Notes under the pieces: model-generated
Seen by the model: the letters and a program-made list of their open reading frames with translations, nothing else
Told to the model about the DNA's origin: nothing
Database searches by the model: none
Assembly: GCF_000381065.1 (NCBI RefSeq)
Contig: NZ_KB905850.1
Location: forward strand, 1 to 64,000
From: Propionispira raffinosivorans DSM 20765
GTDB lineage: Bacteria; Bacillota; Negativicutes; Selenomonadales; Selenomonadaceae
Length of the DNA stretch: 64,000 nt
Reading direction: 5' to 3'
Program-made: the position numbers and the translations under genes
Shown here: in pieces, positions 33,428 to 42,194 of the stretch
Layout: every line of letters starts with the position of its first letter
Numbering within the stretch: position 1 is the stretch's first letter

Positions 33428-34435
33428 ATGATTAAAAAGACAAAACAAAAATTACTCTGTATCGGTTTAGCAGCAATGACTACAGCCGTTGTTTTATCTG
33501 GTTGCGGCAATTCGGATGCAACAAATGGAGCCGTTGGTAAAAAATCAGCAAAAGTAGGTATTGTCCAACTCGTCGAACATAACGCTCTCGATGCGGCCAA
33601 CAAAGGTTTCGTCGACGGGCTTGCATCAAAAGGATATAAGGAAGGCGAAAACATTTCCTTTGACCGCCAAAATGCCCAAGCCGATCAATCCAATCTGCAA
33701 AACATCGCCCAACGTTTTGTAAACGACAAAGTTGACTTAATCTGTGCAATCGCCACACCGGCAGCACAAACAGTCGCAAATCTTACAAAAGACATTCCCA
33801 TCACAGCAACAGCGGTTACAGATTATGAACAGGCAAAACTGGTTGCCAGTAATGCTGAACCAAAAGGTAACGTGACGGGAACTACGGATATGAACCCAAT
33901 TAAAGAACAAATTGATCTTTTACTAAAACTCGTACCAAATGCAAAAACGATTGGTACTGTCTATTCTTCCAGTGAAGTAAATTCTCAAACACAAGTCAAT
34001 ATTATGAAAGCCTATGCTGAATCAAAAGGCCTTACTGTCATCGAATCAACTGTCTCAACAGTCAATGACATCCAGCAGGCAACACAAAGTCTGGTTGGTA
34101 AAGTAGATGCAATCTACGAACCAACTGACAACGTAATCGCATCGGCCATGCCAACACTCGTATCCATTACAAATCCGGCAAAAATACCGGTAATTTGCGG
34201 CGAACCGAACATGGTCAAAGCTGGTGGTTTAGCAACGTACGGTGTTGATTATTATAAATTAGGCTTCCAGACAGGTGAAATGGCGGCAGACATTTTATCC
34301 GGCAAATCAAAACCAGCCACCATGGCGATCCAGTCAGCCAAAGAAATGCAAATCACCATTAATGAAAGCAACGCCCAAGCACTTGGCATCACAATTCCAC
34401 AGGAATTATTAAATGGTGCTGACCTTGTAAAATAA
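33428..34435 (+). CDS. TrpX-type ABC transporter substrate-binding lipoprotein
   Basis: A 335-residue solute-binding protein of the ABC_sub_bind (TrpX) family, linked in other Firmicutes to tryptophan or tyrosine uptake. The signal peptide ends at lipobox VVLSGCGN (Cys26). The mature domain begins AKVGIVQLVEHNALDAANKG, the family signature, and contains TGTTDMNPIKEQIDLL and GLATYGVDYYKLGFQTGEM. The start at 33428 follows AAGGATGG; an upstream in-frame ATG at 33419 overlaps that site. A strong hairpin and then permease and ATPase genes follow. Substrate specificity is not provable here. Confidence 0.88.
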   Translation: MIKKTKQKLLCIGLAAMTTAVVLSGCGNSDATNGAVGKKSAKVGIVQLVEHNALDAANKGFVDGLASKGYKEGENISFDRQNAQADQSNLQNIAQRFVNDKVDLICAIATPAAQTVANLTKDIPITATAVTDYEQAKLVASNAEPKGNVTGTTDMNPIKEQIDLLLKLVPNAKTIGTVYSSSEVNSQTQVNIMKAYAESKGLTVIESTVSTVNDIQQATQSLVGKVDAIYEPTDNVIASAMPTLVSITNPAKIPVICGEPNMVKAGGLATYGVDYYKLGFQTGEMAADILSGKSKPATMAIQSAKEMQITINESNAQALGITIPQELLNGADLVK

Positions 34436-34450
34436 CTTTCCGCAATGAGT

Positions 34451-34491
34451 GCGAAGGGTTCCTCGCCATGAGGATACCCTTCGCTATTTTT
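34451..34491 (+). terminator. Attenuating terminator between binding protein and permease genes
   Basis: GCGAAGGGT..CTC pairs with GAG..ACCCTTCGC and is followed by TATTTTTT. As the permease gene follows by under 30 bases, partial termination would favour the binding protein. Confidence 0.8.
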
Positions 34492-34519
34492 TAAATATGA
34501 AACACAAGGAGGATCTATC

Positions 34520-35419
34520 ATGTTGGATTTACTTATCCCAACCATATCACAAGGCCTATTATGGTCTATTTTAGCTCTTGGCGTATATCTGACATTTCGT
34601 GTCCTCGATATCGCCGACCTCACCGTAGAAGGCAGTTTCCCTTTGGGAGCAGCCGTTGCTGCCGCGATGCTCGTTAGCGGATCCAGCCCCTTCACTGCGA
34701 TTTTGTGTGCCGGCATTGCCGGTATGCTGGCAGGTGTAATCACAGGTTTCCTGCACACAAAGCTTAAGATACCGGCCTTGCTTGCAGGCATCTTAACCAT
34801 GATTGCTTTGTATTCTGTCAATCTAAGAATCATGGGCAAAGCCAATTTATCTTTGCTGCGGATTGATACCATCTTTTCTTTATTCAATAGTTACGGATTC
34901 GACACACAGACAGTTGTACTCTTAGTTGGCATCATCAGTACTCTTTTTTATATGGTTCTCATGTATTGGTTTTTCGGGACAGAAATCGGTTCAGCTATCC
35001 GTGCCACTGGCTTTAATGTGCAAATGATTCGTGCTAATGGCGTTAATACGGATTTTACAATCATTTTGGGGCTTTTACTCAGCAATGGACTCGTTGCTGT
35101 TTCTGGGGCACTCGTAGCACAAAGTAATGGTTTTGCCGACGTCGGCATGGGGGTTGGAACGATTGTCATTGGACTTGCTTCTGTCATTATCGGTGAAGTG
35201 CTTTTTGGCACGCGTAGTTTCAGAAACTGTCTGATTTCCGTTGTTTTGGGCTCTATTATTTACCGCATTGTCATTGCCCTGGTTTTACAATTAGGAATGC
35301 CGCCAAATGACTTGAAACTGTTCACGGCAATCTTGGTTGCCCTTGCACTTTCCATGCCACTGTTCAAAAACAAATGGAATGAACAGAAACGAAGGGGTAT
35401 AAAATATGCTAAAAATTGA
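34520..35419 (+). CDS. TrpY-type ABC transporter permease
   Basis: A 299-residue branched-type permease with about eight membrane segments. GLLWSILALGVYLTFRVLDI at the N-terminus and DLTVEGSFPLGAAVAA are typical of TrpY/LivH-like permeases; GVNTDFTIILGLLLSNGLVA is the ATPase-contact region. CAAGGAGG precedes the ATG. It overlaps the ATPase gene by 14 bases. It would form the membrane channel of the importer with the preceding binding protein. Confidence 0.9.
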   Translation: MLDLLIPTISQGLLWSILALGVYLTFRVLDIADLTVEGSFPLGAAVAAAMLVSGSSPFTAILCAGIAGMLAGVITGFLHTKLKIPALLAGILTMIALYSVNLRIMGKANLSLLRIDTIFSLFNSYGFDTQTVVLLVGIISTLFYMVLMYWFFGTEIGSAIRATGFNVQMIRANGVNTDFTIILGLLLSNGLVAVSGALVAQSNGFADVGMGVGTIVIGLASVIIGEVLFGTRSFRNCLISVVLGSIIYRIVIALVLQLGMPPNDLKLFTAILVALALSMPLFKNKWNEQKRRGIKYAKN

Positions 35420-36200
35420 ACATATAACAAAAACCTTTAATCCTGGTACAATTAATGAAAAATATGCTTTAGAAAATCTGAGTCTTCATCTCACTCTAGG
35501 TGAATTCGTCACCGTAATCGGTGGCAATGGCGCTGGAAAGTCAACTCTTATGAACTCAATTGCGGGTGCATTTTTTGTTGATGAGGGGAAAATCACGATT
35601 GATGGAAATGACATAACGAATGTCCCTGAGCATAAACGTGCCAAATTTATTGGACGCGTTTTCCAGGACCCCATGATGGGGACAGCGGCGGGAATGATGA
35701 TTGAAGAAAACTTAGCCATTGCTTCGCGCCGTGGTAAAATACCTACCTTGCGTTGGGGATCACGCAAAGAAGACCACCAGCAATTTATCGAAATGTTAAA
35801 AGAATTGAACCTTGGTCTCGAAGACCGTTTAACGAGTAAAGTGGGGCTATTATCGGGCGGACAGCGGCAAGCCTTGACACTTTTAATGGCAACGATGGGT
35901 AAACCAAAATTATTGCTCCTCGATGAGCATACGGCCGCTCTTGATCCTAAAACTGCTGAAAAAGTACTGGAGCTGACCAATAAGATTGTCAACCGCCACA
36001 AACTTACCACGCTTATGATTACACACAATATGCGCGATGCTTTACGTTTTGGCGGACGCTTGATCATGCTGCATAACGGAAAATTGATTATCGACGTGGC
36101 TGGAGAAGCTAAAAAAAATCTAACCATCCAGGATCTGCTTAAGATGTTTGAAAAGGCAAGCGGTGATGCACTGGCTAATGACCGAATGCTGCTTGGTTAA
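35406..36200 (+). CDS. TrpZ-type ABC transporter ATP-binding protein
   Basis: A 264-residue ATPase. Walker A is GGNGAGKST, the Q-loop RVFQDPMMGTAAGMM, the signature LSGGQRQALTLLMAT and Walker B LLLLDEHTAALDPK; in the last, His replaces the common Pro after Glu, as is usual in this family. The switch histidine is in LMITHNMRDALRFG. It overlaps the permease gene and energises the importer. It ends about 35 bases before the promoter of the next gene. Confidence 0.9.
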   Translation: MLKIEHITKTFNPGTINEKYALENLSLHLTLGEFVTVIGGNGAGKSTLMNSIAGAFFVDEGKITIDGNDITNVPEHKRAKFIGRVFQDPMMGTAAGMMIEENLAIASRRGKIPTLRWGSRKEDHQQFIEMLKELNLGLEDRLTSKVGLLSGGQRQALTLLMATMGKPKLLLLDEHTAALDPKTAEKVLELTNKIVNRHKLTTLMITHNMRDALRFGGRLIMLHNGKLIIDVAGEAKKNLTIQDLLKMFEKASGDALANDRMLLG

Positions 36201-36232
36201 GTGCTGATTATCAATAAGCAGGGACAGCTCTA

Positions 36233-36261
36233 TTGATAATTTTTCTAGCTTGTTGTATAAT
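36233..36261 (+). promoter_or_regulatory. Sigma-A promoter of the copper-amine-oxidase-N-like protein gene
   Basis: TTGATA (36233-36238) and TATAAT (36256-36261) are spaced by 17 bases. The start codon of the next gene is 75 bases downstream. Confidence 0.75.
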
Positions 36262-36335
36262 TTTCCTTGTAGTTTTGTGGATGCAAATTACCCAAAAACG
36301 AAGTATCCGCAAAAAATTTGAAAGGAAGAATGTTA

Positions 36336-36899
36336 ATGAAACGATTTTACACTGGTGTATTATGTCTCGCTGTAATTCTCTCCATCAGTATCGCTGCAGC
36401 TCCGCCTGCCTTTGCAGCAACAGCATCTATTCAAAAGAAAGCCTCTATCAAAACAGCTGTATCGACTCCGCAAAAATTGTCGATTGCCTATTATACTTTG
36501 CAAGTCAACGGGCAAAATATTGATCTCGCTGGAATCAATATCTATACGAAAGGAACCACAATTTTGGTTCCCTTGCGGAAAAGTGCGGAAGCTTTAGGAT
36601 TCACACTTACATGGAATCCTAAAACAAAATCAACAGAACTCGATAATGGAACTATAAAAACCAGTATCACTGTTGGTTCAAATGCATATGCTTATACAAG
36701 CAGCAACGCAATCGGCATAAGTGAGCCAATGACACTGGGTTCAGCACCGATTATGATCGGTGGTAATACATATATCCCGATTACACTTTATAATATGCTC
36801 TACAACAACCCGGGAACCATACAAATAACAGATACAAGTCTCAATATAAAAAAACCAGCAACTACTATAAAAACAGGCACAGATGAAGCAGCTTTATAA
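36336..36899 (+). CDS. Exported protein with copper-amine-oxidase-N-like domain
   Basis: A 187-residue secreted protein. A signal peptide (MKRFYTGVLCLAVILSISIA, cleavage after AFA) precedes a short linker and a domain of about 110 residues with VNGQNIDLAGINIYTKGTTI, VPLRKSAEALGFTLTWNPKT and GGNTYIPITLYNML, the pattern of the copper amine oxidase N-terminal/stalk-like domain common on surface proteins of Clostridia and Negativicutes. It is probably a cell-wall-associated scaffold rather than an enzyme. The start at 36336 follows GAAAGGAAG; the frame's TTG at 36318 has no site. A terminator follows. Confidence 0.78.
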   Translation: MKRFYTGVLCLAVILSISIAAAPPAFAATASIQKKASIKTAVSTPQKLSIAYYTLQVNGQNIDLAGINIYTKGTTILVPLRKSAEALGFTLTWNPKTKSTELDNGTIKTSITVGSNAYAYTSSNAIGISEPMTLGSAPIMIGGNTYIPITLYNMLYNNPGTIQITDTSLNIKKPATTIKTGTDEAAL

Positions 36900-36903
36900 A
36901 AAT

Positions 36904-36962
36904 AAAAAAAGTACCTGTAGATTCAAAACACACCAAGGTGTTTCGTCTACAGGTACTTTTTT
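36904..36962 (+). terminator. Terminator of the copper-amine-oxidase-N-like protein gene
   Basis: AAAAAAAGTACCTGTAGA pairs with TCTACAGGTACTTTTTT and an inner AAACAC/GTGTTT stem stacks on it. Confidence 0.88.
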
Positions 36963-36987
36963 ATACACTATAAGTAGATATTATATC

Positions 36988-37044
36988 CAGCCTATCAGTC
37001 TGCCAGGAATGGGATGATATAAACTATTTCATTCAACTTATATA
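36988..37044. repeat. Palindromic intergenic repeat, partial copy (copy B)
   Basis: CAGCCTATCAGTCTGCCAGG AATGGGATG and then TTCAACTTATATA match the right arm and end of the repeat at 18882-19000 and the copy at 45331-45384. The central part differs. It lies in the 370-base gap before the chemoreceptor gene, which otherwise holds only AT-rich promoter-like sequence (37125-37155). Confidence 0.6.
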
Positions 37045-37272
37045 TGAATTAAGTAATTAAATAAACTTTTGTGTTTACCTTCTTTTCGCCTATTAATAGG
37101 TCTTTAGTCCATGTGCAGGGGTGTTTTATTTATATATAGTATAGTATAATATATATACAGTTTCCCTATAGTATATTATATTGTTGAAATATTCATTTTA
37201 TTTTTGCAATATGATAAATCTATGTTAGTTTTCGAAAAGGCATGGCTATTTTAATACAAAGGGGTTGCACTT

Positions 37273-39270
37273 ATGAATATAAAAACGATTAAAACCAAAT
37301 TTTTACTTTTTCTTTTACCTTTATTCTTGATAAATTTCATTATCTTATCTGGAATCAGTTATTATCTTGCCCAGACTTATTTAGAAGAGAGTTCTGTCGA
37401 GACAGCTGAAACCCTTGGGAATGAATATGCTGCAGATGTTTCCAATGAAATCTCCTCTCGTTTGATTCATCTTGAAGATATCGCCGCCTCGAAAGACAGT
37501 AAATCGCTTAATGAGTCTTTAGTCTTAGAAAATTTAAATGCAGAAAAAAGCCGTCGGGCAAATTACACCACTCTTTTTTTTGTAAATCTTAAAGATGCTG
37601 GCGTTAATTATGGCATTACCGCGGAAGGGAACCATTTTGATTATAAACAGCGCTCTTATACACCTGTGATTCAAAAAAATCAAGAATCTTATGTGTCCGA
37701 ACCGAATATTTCTTCTTCCACAGGAAAGTTATCGATCATGCTCGTCACACCGATAAAAAACAATGGGAAAATGGATGGCTTCATAGGTGCTACTTTGTCT
37801 ACAGATTTATTATCGAAATCAATTGAAAATATAAAATTCCAAAAAACGGGATACGGCTACATCATCGACAACACAGGACTCGTGATTGCCAATCAAAAAG
37901 ATCCGAGTGTTGCGGGTAAGCTTAAATTGCAGGATACACCTTTAAGCGAAATATATCAAACTGTAATGACGAGCGGAAAGCAGCAGCAAGCTACGTATCA
38001 AAATGCACTAGATAACACCATGCACATGGCAATCCTTACACCGATCGAACTTGCTGGGAATCGCTGGGTTATGGTAGTCACTGCCCCAACGAGTGAAATC
38101 AATGAAAAAGCTGGAACTTTAGCCAAGGTAATGATTGGTGTTTCACTATTCTTCCTGCTTCTAGCCAGTGTACTCATTTTTTATTTTGCAAAAAAAATGA
38201 CCACACCGATACAAAAGGTACGTGATGCATGTGCATTACTCGGAAAAGGCGACTTACGTGAACATGCGTTAGATATAAATTCCGAAGATGAAGTCGGTCA
38301 AATGGCACAAGACTTCCACCAGATGCGTCAGACGATTGGAAAGCTCATCATCAATGTACAGTCACAAGCGGAACAAGTTGCCGCCTCCAGTGAAGAACTG
38401 ACCGCTGGTGCGCATCAAGCTTCCGAAGCTTCTGAGCACGTTGCCGCATCTATCATCCAAATTGCAGAAGGCGCTGATCAGCAGTCTAAGCTTGCTAAAA
38501 ATTCCGATCAGGCAGCACGTGAAATGTCAGATGAAACGATTCGTATCTCACAAAAAACAACAGCAATTCAATCTATTACACAAAAGACCGGCCAGGAAGT
38601 AACCGCCGGACGAAGTGAAATTGCTAAAGTAGTAGAGCAAATGACCTTAATTGAAAGCGGTTCGCAAAATGTCGAACATTCTGTAACAGAACTCGCCGCT
38701 TGTTCTAAGGAAATCAGCACCATCGTAGATTTAATTTCCAATATTGCCGGACAAACAAATTTATTAGCATTAAATGCTGCAATCGAAGCTGCTCGTGCCG
38801 GTGAACAAGGTCGTGGTTTTGCTGTTGTAGCCGAAGAAGTTCGAAAACTTGCTGAAGGATCACGTGCGGCATCCGAACAAATTGGCACACTCGTAAAACG
38901 CAATGAACAAGATATGGAAAATGCAATACTAGCTACACAAGCTAGTACACAAGGTGTAAAATTCGGTATGACCGCCGTCAACTCAGCCGATGAAACATTC
39001 AAAAACATCGTACTCGCTATTGATAAACTGGCTGGTGAAATAACGGAAGTCGCCCAAGCCATTGATTCCATGAGTCAGAAATGCACTACTGTGATGCAGT
39101 CAATTTCTATCATAGACAATGTCAGCAACAAAAATGCCGAAGAGTCCCAAAGTGTATCGGCTGCCACAGAGCAGCAAGCTGCTTCAATGCATGAAATTGC
39201 CGATGCCAGTCATGGTCTAGCTGAACTTGCAACCGTGCTGCAAAGTGAAGCGGCAAAATTTAAAGTTTAA
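37273..39270 (+). CDS. Methyl-accepting chemotaxis protein with dCache sensor
   Basis: A 665-residue transmembrane chemoreceptor. Membrane helix 1 is at about 10-33, an extracytoplasmic sensor of about 245 residues of the double-Cache type follows ([20 protein letters not shown] and [20 protein letters not shown] are Cache motifs), helix 2 lies near 283-306, then HAMP, then the signalling domain whose tip reads [20 protein letters not shown] followed by [17 protein letters not shown]. It lacks a CheR-docking pentapeptide. The ligand is unknown; such receptors often bind amino acids or organic acids. GGGG at 37261-37264 precedes the ATG. No other chemotaxis genes are in the window. Confidence 0.93.
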   Translation: MNIKTIKTKFLLFLLPLFLINFIILSGISYYLAQTYLEESSVETAETLGNEYAADVSNEISSRLIHLEDIAASKDSKSLNESLVLENLNAEKSRRANYTTLFFVNLKDAGVNYGITAEGNHFDYKQRSYTPVIQKNQESYVSEPNISSSTGKLSIMLVTPIKNNGKMDGFIGATLSTDLLSKSIENIKFQKTGYGYIIDNTGLVIANQKDPSVAGKLKLQDTPLSEIYQTVMTSGKQQQATYQNALDNTMHMAILTPIELAGNRWVMVVTAPTSEINEKAGTLAKVMIGVSLFFLLLASVLIFYFAKKMTTPIQKVRDACALLGKGDLREHALDINSEDEVGQMAQDFHQMRQTIGKLIINVQSQAEQVAASSEELTAGAHQASEASEHVAASIIQIAEGADQQSKLAKNSDQAAREMSDETIRISQKTTAIQSITQKTGQEVTAGRSEIAKVVEQMTLIESGSQNVEHSVTELAACSKEISTIVDLISNIAGQTNLLALNAAIEAARAGEQGRGFAVVAEEVRKLAEGSRAASEQIGTLVKRNEQDMENAILATQASTQGVKFGMTAVNSADETFKNIVLAIDKLAGEITEVAQAIDSMSQKCTTVMQSISIIDNVSNKNAEESQSVSAATEQQAASMHEIADASHGLAELATVLQSEAAKFKV

Positions 39271-39283
39271 AAGCAGACAAAAA

Positions 39284-39322
39284 AAACAGCAGTAAAAGGC
39301 ATTTGCTTACTGCTGTTTTTTA
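39284..39322 (+). terminator. Terminator of the chemoreceptor gene
   Basis: AACAGCAGTAA pairs with TTACTGCTGTT, followed by six T. Confidence 0.85.
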
Positions 39323-39480
39323 TTTACATTTGAAATTTCTTCTCATATCCTTTAGGATACTTTATAATAGTATATAACATAGCGAATCAAATGATTATGG
39401 GGGTATAGCGCCAAATTCTTTAATTCGTCTTATAAAATTTTAAACAAATGAACCCCTACAACGAAAGGATGTATACATAC

Positions 39481-40788
39481 ATGGCTAAAAATACGACCAC
39501 GACCGTAGATCCGGTCAAACATCAATGCAGTTTTTGCAAAAAGACCATTACGATTAAAGATCAATACGACATGCCGATTTTTGACCCGCAGACGGGTTTT
39601 GCAATTTGTAACTCCTGCATTCGAGAAATTTATCACTTTATCTCGGAAGTAGATACAAAACAAAAGCAAACGGAAAAACAAAACTTTTCGGTCGAACTTG
39701 ATGAAATTATCGCCCATAACAAACCCCATAACATCAAGGAATACCTTGATGAATATATCATTAATCAAGATAAAGCAAAAAAAATCCTGGCTGTTGCTGT
39801 CTATAATCATTACAAACGCATGCGTTATGGCTATAATAAAGACATTGACGGTGTTGAAATTGAAAAATCAAATGTTATCATGCTTGGTCCATCCGGCTGT
39901 GGTAAAACAGCAATGCTGCTCCATTTAGCAAAACTACTGGATATTCCCTTCGCCGTAACGGACGCATCAAGCCTAACAGAAGCAGGCTTTGTTGGTGCTG
40001 ACGTAGAAGTAGCTGTACGCAATCTTTATTATGCGGCCGACAAAAATATTGACAAAGCCGAGCATGGCATCATATATCTTGATGAATTTGATAAAATTGC
40101 TCGAAAATCCGGTATCAATAATTCCATTACCGCTGATCCCGGTCACGAAGGTGTGCAGCAAGCACTTTTAAAAATGCTGGAAGGCAGCATCGTTGAGTTT
40201 ACGGCCAGAGGTCAGCGCAAACATCCGGAAGCACCAACGATTAAAGTGGACACGAAAAACATTTTATTTATCGTTGGCGGTGCTTTTATTGGTATCGATA
40301 AGACCATTGCTAAACGTATCCAGCAAACCGACACCAATATAGGTTTTGGTGCTAAAGTAAAAAGCAGTGCCAATAAGCCAAAATACGATGAGCTCATCCA
40401 TCAAGTTCGACCGGAAGATTTGATGAAATATGGCATTATCCCCGAAATATTAGGGCGTCTGCCGATTATTTGTACTCTTGAAACTTTAGATGAAGCTGCT
40501 CTGCTGCGCATTTTAACGGAACCTAAAAATGCACCAATCAAACAATATGAGAAATTGCTTCGTATGGATAACGTTGAGCTTACATTCAGTGAAGATGCCC
40601 TGCGGGCCGTAGCCAAAAAAGCAATTGAACGAAAAACCGGTGCACGTAGTCTGAAAGGTATTATTGAAGATGTGATGCTCGATATCATGTTCGATATTCC
40701 AAAGAGCAATGAACATCGTAGTGTAGTGATCACTGCTGACTGCATCAATAATCACACTGCACCGCAGCTCACAGAACTCTCTGACTAA
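39481..40788 (+). CDS. Divergent ClpX-like ATP-dependent unfoldase
   Basis: A 435-residue ClpX-family AAA+ unfoldase. A zinc finger with CSFCK (Cys16, 19) and CNSC (43, 46), Walker A GPSGCGKTAM (136-145), Walker B IIYLDEFDKIARKS, an RKH-type loop (RGQRKHPEAP) and the ClpP-docking IGF loop (TNIGFGAKV, 287-289) are all present, so it should pair with ClpP. It differs from housekeeping ClpX at several fixed places: Walker A is GPTGSGKT there, the pore loop GYVG is GFVG here (169-172), and ITRDVSGEGVQQ is ITADPGHEGVQQ. It is probably a second ClpX. The start at 39481 follows AAAGGATG. Confidence 0.85.
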   Translation: MAKNTTTTVDPVKHQCSFCKKTITIKDQYDMPIFDPQTGFAICNSCIREIYHFISEVDTKQKQTEKQNFSVELDEIIAHNKPHNIKEYLDEYIINQDKAKKILAVAVYNHYKRMRYGYNKDIDGVEIEKSNVIMLGPSGCGKTAMLLHLAKLLDIPFAVTDASSLTEAGFVGADVEVAVRNLYYAADKNIDKAEHGIIYLDEFDKIARKSGINNSITADPGHEGVQQALLKMLEGSIVEFTARGQRKHPEAPTIKVDTKNILFIVGGAFIGIDKTIAKRIQQTDTNIGFGAKVKSSANKPKYDELIHQVRPEDLMKYGIIPEILGRLPIICTLETLDEAALLRILTEPKNAPIKQYEKLLRMDNVELTFSEDALRAVAKKAIERKTGARSLKGIIEDVMLDIMFDIPKSNEHRSVVITADCINNHTAPQLTELSD

Positions 40789-40797
40789 CCAATTTGT

Positions 40798-40850
40798 AAA
40801 AATAGTAAAACCCCCTTGGCTTTAAAGACCAATGGGGTTTTGCTATTTTT
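40798..40850. terminator. Bidirectional terminator between ClpX-like and pseudokinase genes
   Basis: AAAAATAG, AAAACCCC and GG pair with CC, GGGGTTTT and CTATTTTT across small internal loops; both directions end in T-runs. Confidence 0.85.
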
Positions 40851-41718
40851 ATAATCCAGCTTCATTACAAGCTAAGTTAAATGCTGTTTCCATTTCGCTC
40901 ATATTTTGAAATCGATCTGCCAGTTTTAAAGTACAAGCTTTGTCAGCCCATTGTGCAATTGCCACTGGCAAATCACCACGAAAATGTTCTAATGGAATAA
41001 GTTGCTGGCGCTCATCCACTAAACCAGCTTGGAATGGGAATTTTCCATTTGATAAGATGCCATATGCAATGAGTCCCACCGAAAAACAATCCGTTGCCAA
41101 GTTCATTTCCCCATCACGGCTCTCGGGTGATAAATATTGCAAATACTCCGTTTTTTGTGCATCTATATCAAGAACAGTATTCAGGCTAAAATCTAATAAA
41201 ACCGGTTCATTCTCCAAATCAACGATAATATTAGCTGGTGTTATTTTAGCGTGAATGACGGGTTCAGGCTGTTTTTGCAAATAAACAACGACTGACAATA
41301 GTGATGTAATCCAATGTTTTTTCACAGTCCAGTCAATCGTTTGTATAGAATTTTCCAAAATATCCGCCATTGTTTTTCCAAACAGATATTCCATCGGCAG
41401 CACACCCAATTTTCCGTTAGCAATCCAGTCAGGTCGTTCCACGCGGACAATATTGCGATGTTTAAGCTGGGATAAACGGCGATATATATCTAATGCTAAT
41501 GGTGTTTGTTCACCATTTTTAAATACTTTCACCGCAAAAATCTTTTTCATTGGAATAAATTCGGCCTTGTAAACACGCCCTAATGCCCCTTTGCCCAAAT
41601 ACTCTAAAATCCGATAACGATGATCAATTACTTGTTCCGCTGAAAAAGGAACTGTATCATCCGTTGTATCTATGCCTGTAAAAGAACCTGTTTTAAGAAA
41701 ATCGAACTTTGACCTCAT
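40849..41718 (-). CDS. Predicted serine/threonine pseudokinase
   Basis: A 289-residue protein with a eukaryotic-like kinase fold. The glycine loop LGKGALGRVYKAE (41-53) and lysine in FAVKVF (K64) are present. The catalytic loop, normally HRDxKxxN, reads HAKITPAN (156-163): the catalytic Asp is Lys, while the Asn remains. The metal motif DFG is DFS (176-178). The usual SPE of the activation segment (LSPESRDG) and later helices are kept. It is therefore probably unable to transfer phosphate and acts as a binding or regulatory protein. No membrane or PASTA domain is attached. It converges on the ClpX-like gene. Confidence 0.82.
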   Translation of the reverse strand: MRSKFDFLKTGSFTGIDTTDDTVPFSAEQVIDHRYRILEYLGKGALGRVYKAEFIPMKKIFAVKVFKNGEQTPLALDIYRRLSQLKHRNIVRVERPDWIANGKLGVLPMEYLFGKTMADILENSIQTIDWTVKKHWITSLLSVVVYLQKQPEPVIHAKITPANIIVDLENEPVLLDFSLNTVLDIDAQKTEYLQYLSPESRDGEMNLATDCFSVGLIAYGILSNGKFPFQAGLVDERQQLIPLEHFRGDLPVAIAQWADKACTLKLADRFQNMSEMETAFNLACNEAGL

Positions 41719-41861
41719 CTAAATCACGCTCCATATCCATACAATGCAAAACTATGAATTCTTTTTACATACTGTATATATTATATCATGATTTATCGTT
41801 TTTGCGCGAACTGCATTCCGTTTAGGGACATAAAGCCTATTCGCAAAAAGAAAGGAACCCT

Positions 41862-42008
41862 CTATTTTTTATCCAAAACTCTTTGCAAATCACGCATCAT
41901 ATGTAAATGCGTTTCATAATCGAGATCATTTGCATCATATTGCATACGTTTTTTTAGTTCATCGATTTGTCCCTGGATTTTCACTCTGATTTCTGGTTTC
42001 AAACTCAT
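41862..42008 (-). CDS. Small 48-residue protein
   Basis: A 48-residue open frame: MSLKPEIRVKIQGQIDELKK, then RMQYDANDLDYETHLHMMRD and LQRVLDKK. It is highly charged and helical, with a coiled-coil-like pattern, and is flanked by non-coding DNA. AGGAG lies about 11 bases upstream, slightly far. It sits 140 bases upstream of the pseudokinase and on the same strand. I do not recognise it; codon use and composition look coding. Confidence 0.55.
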   Translation of the reverse strand: MSLKPEIRVKIQGQIDELKKRMQYDANDLDYETHLHMMRDLQRVLDKK

Positions 42009-42194
42009 ATATATCATGTCTCCTAATATTATTTCTCAGTAACCATATATATATTATAAGCTTCAACAACAAGCCTGTCTATAAGCTCAAGCACAACGAG
42101 CAAAAATCTGAAACTATTTATGATTCATACAATTTTACTTTATGGTATAATTAAATAATTCAGGAAAAGTATACTGAAATCGAGGAGACTTTGT

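Noticed and set aside
36233-36523. 96-residue frame starting MIIFLACCIIFLVV
   Set aside because: Its start coincides with the TTGATA-17-TATAAT promoter of the next gene and it overlaps that gene out of frame.
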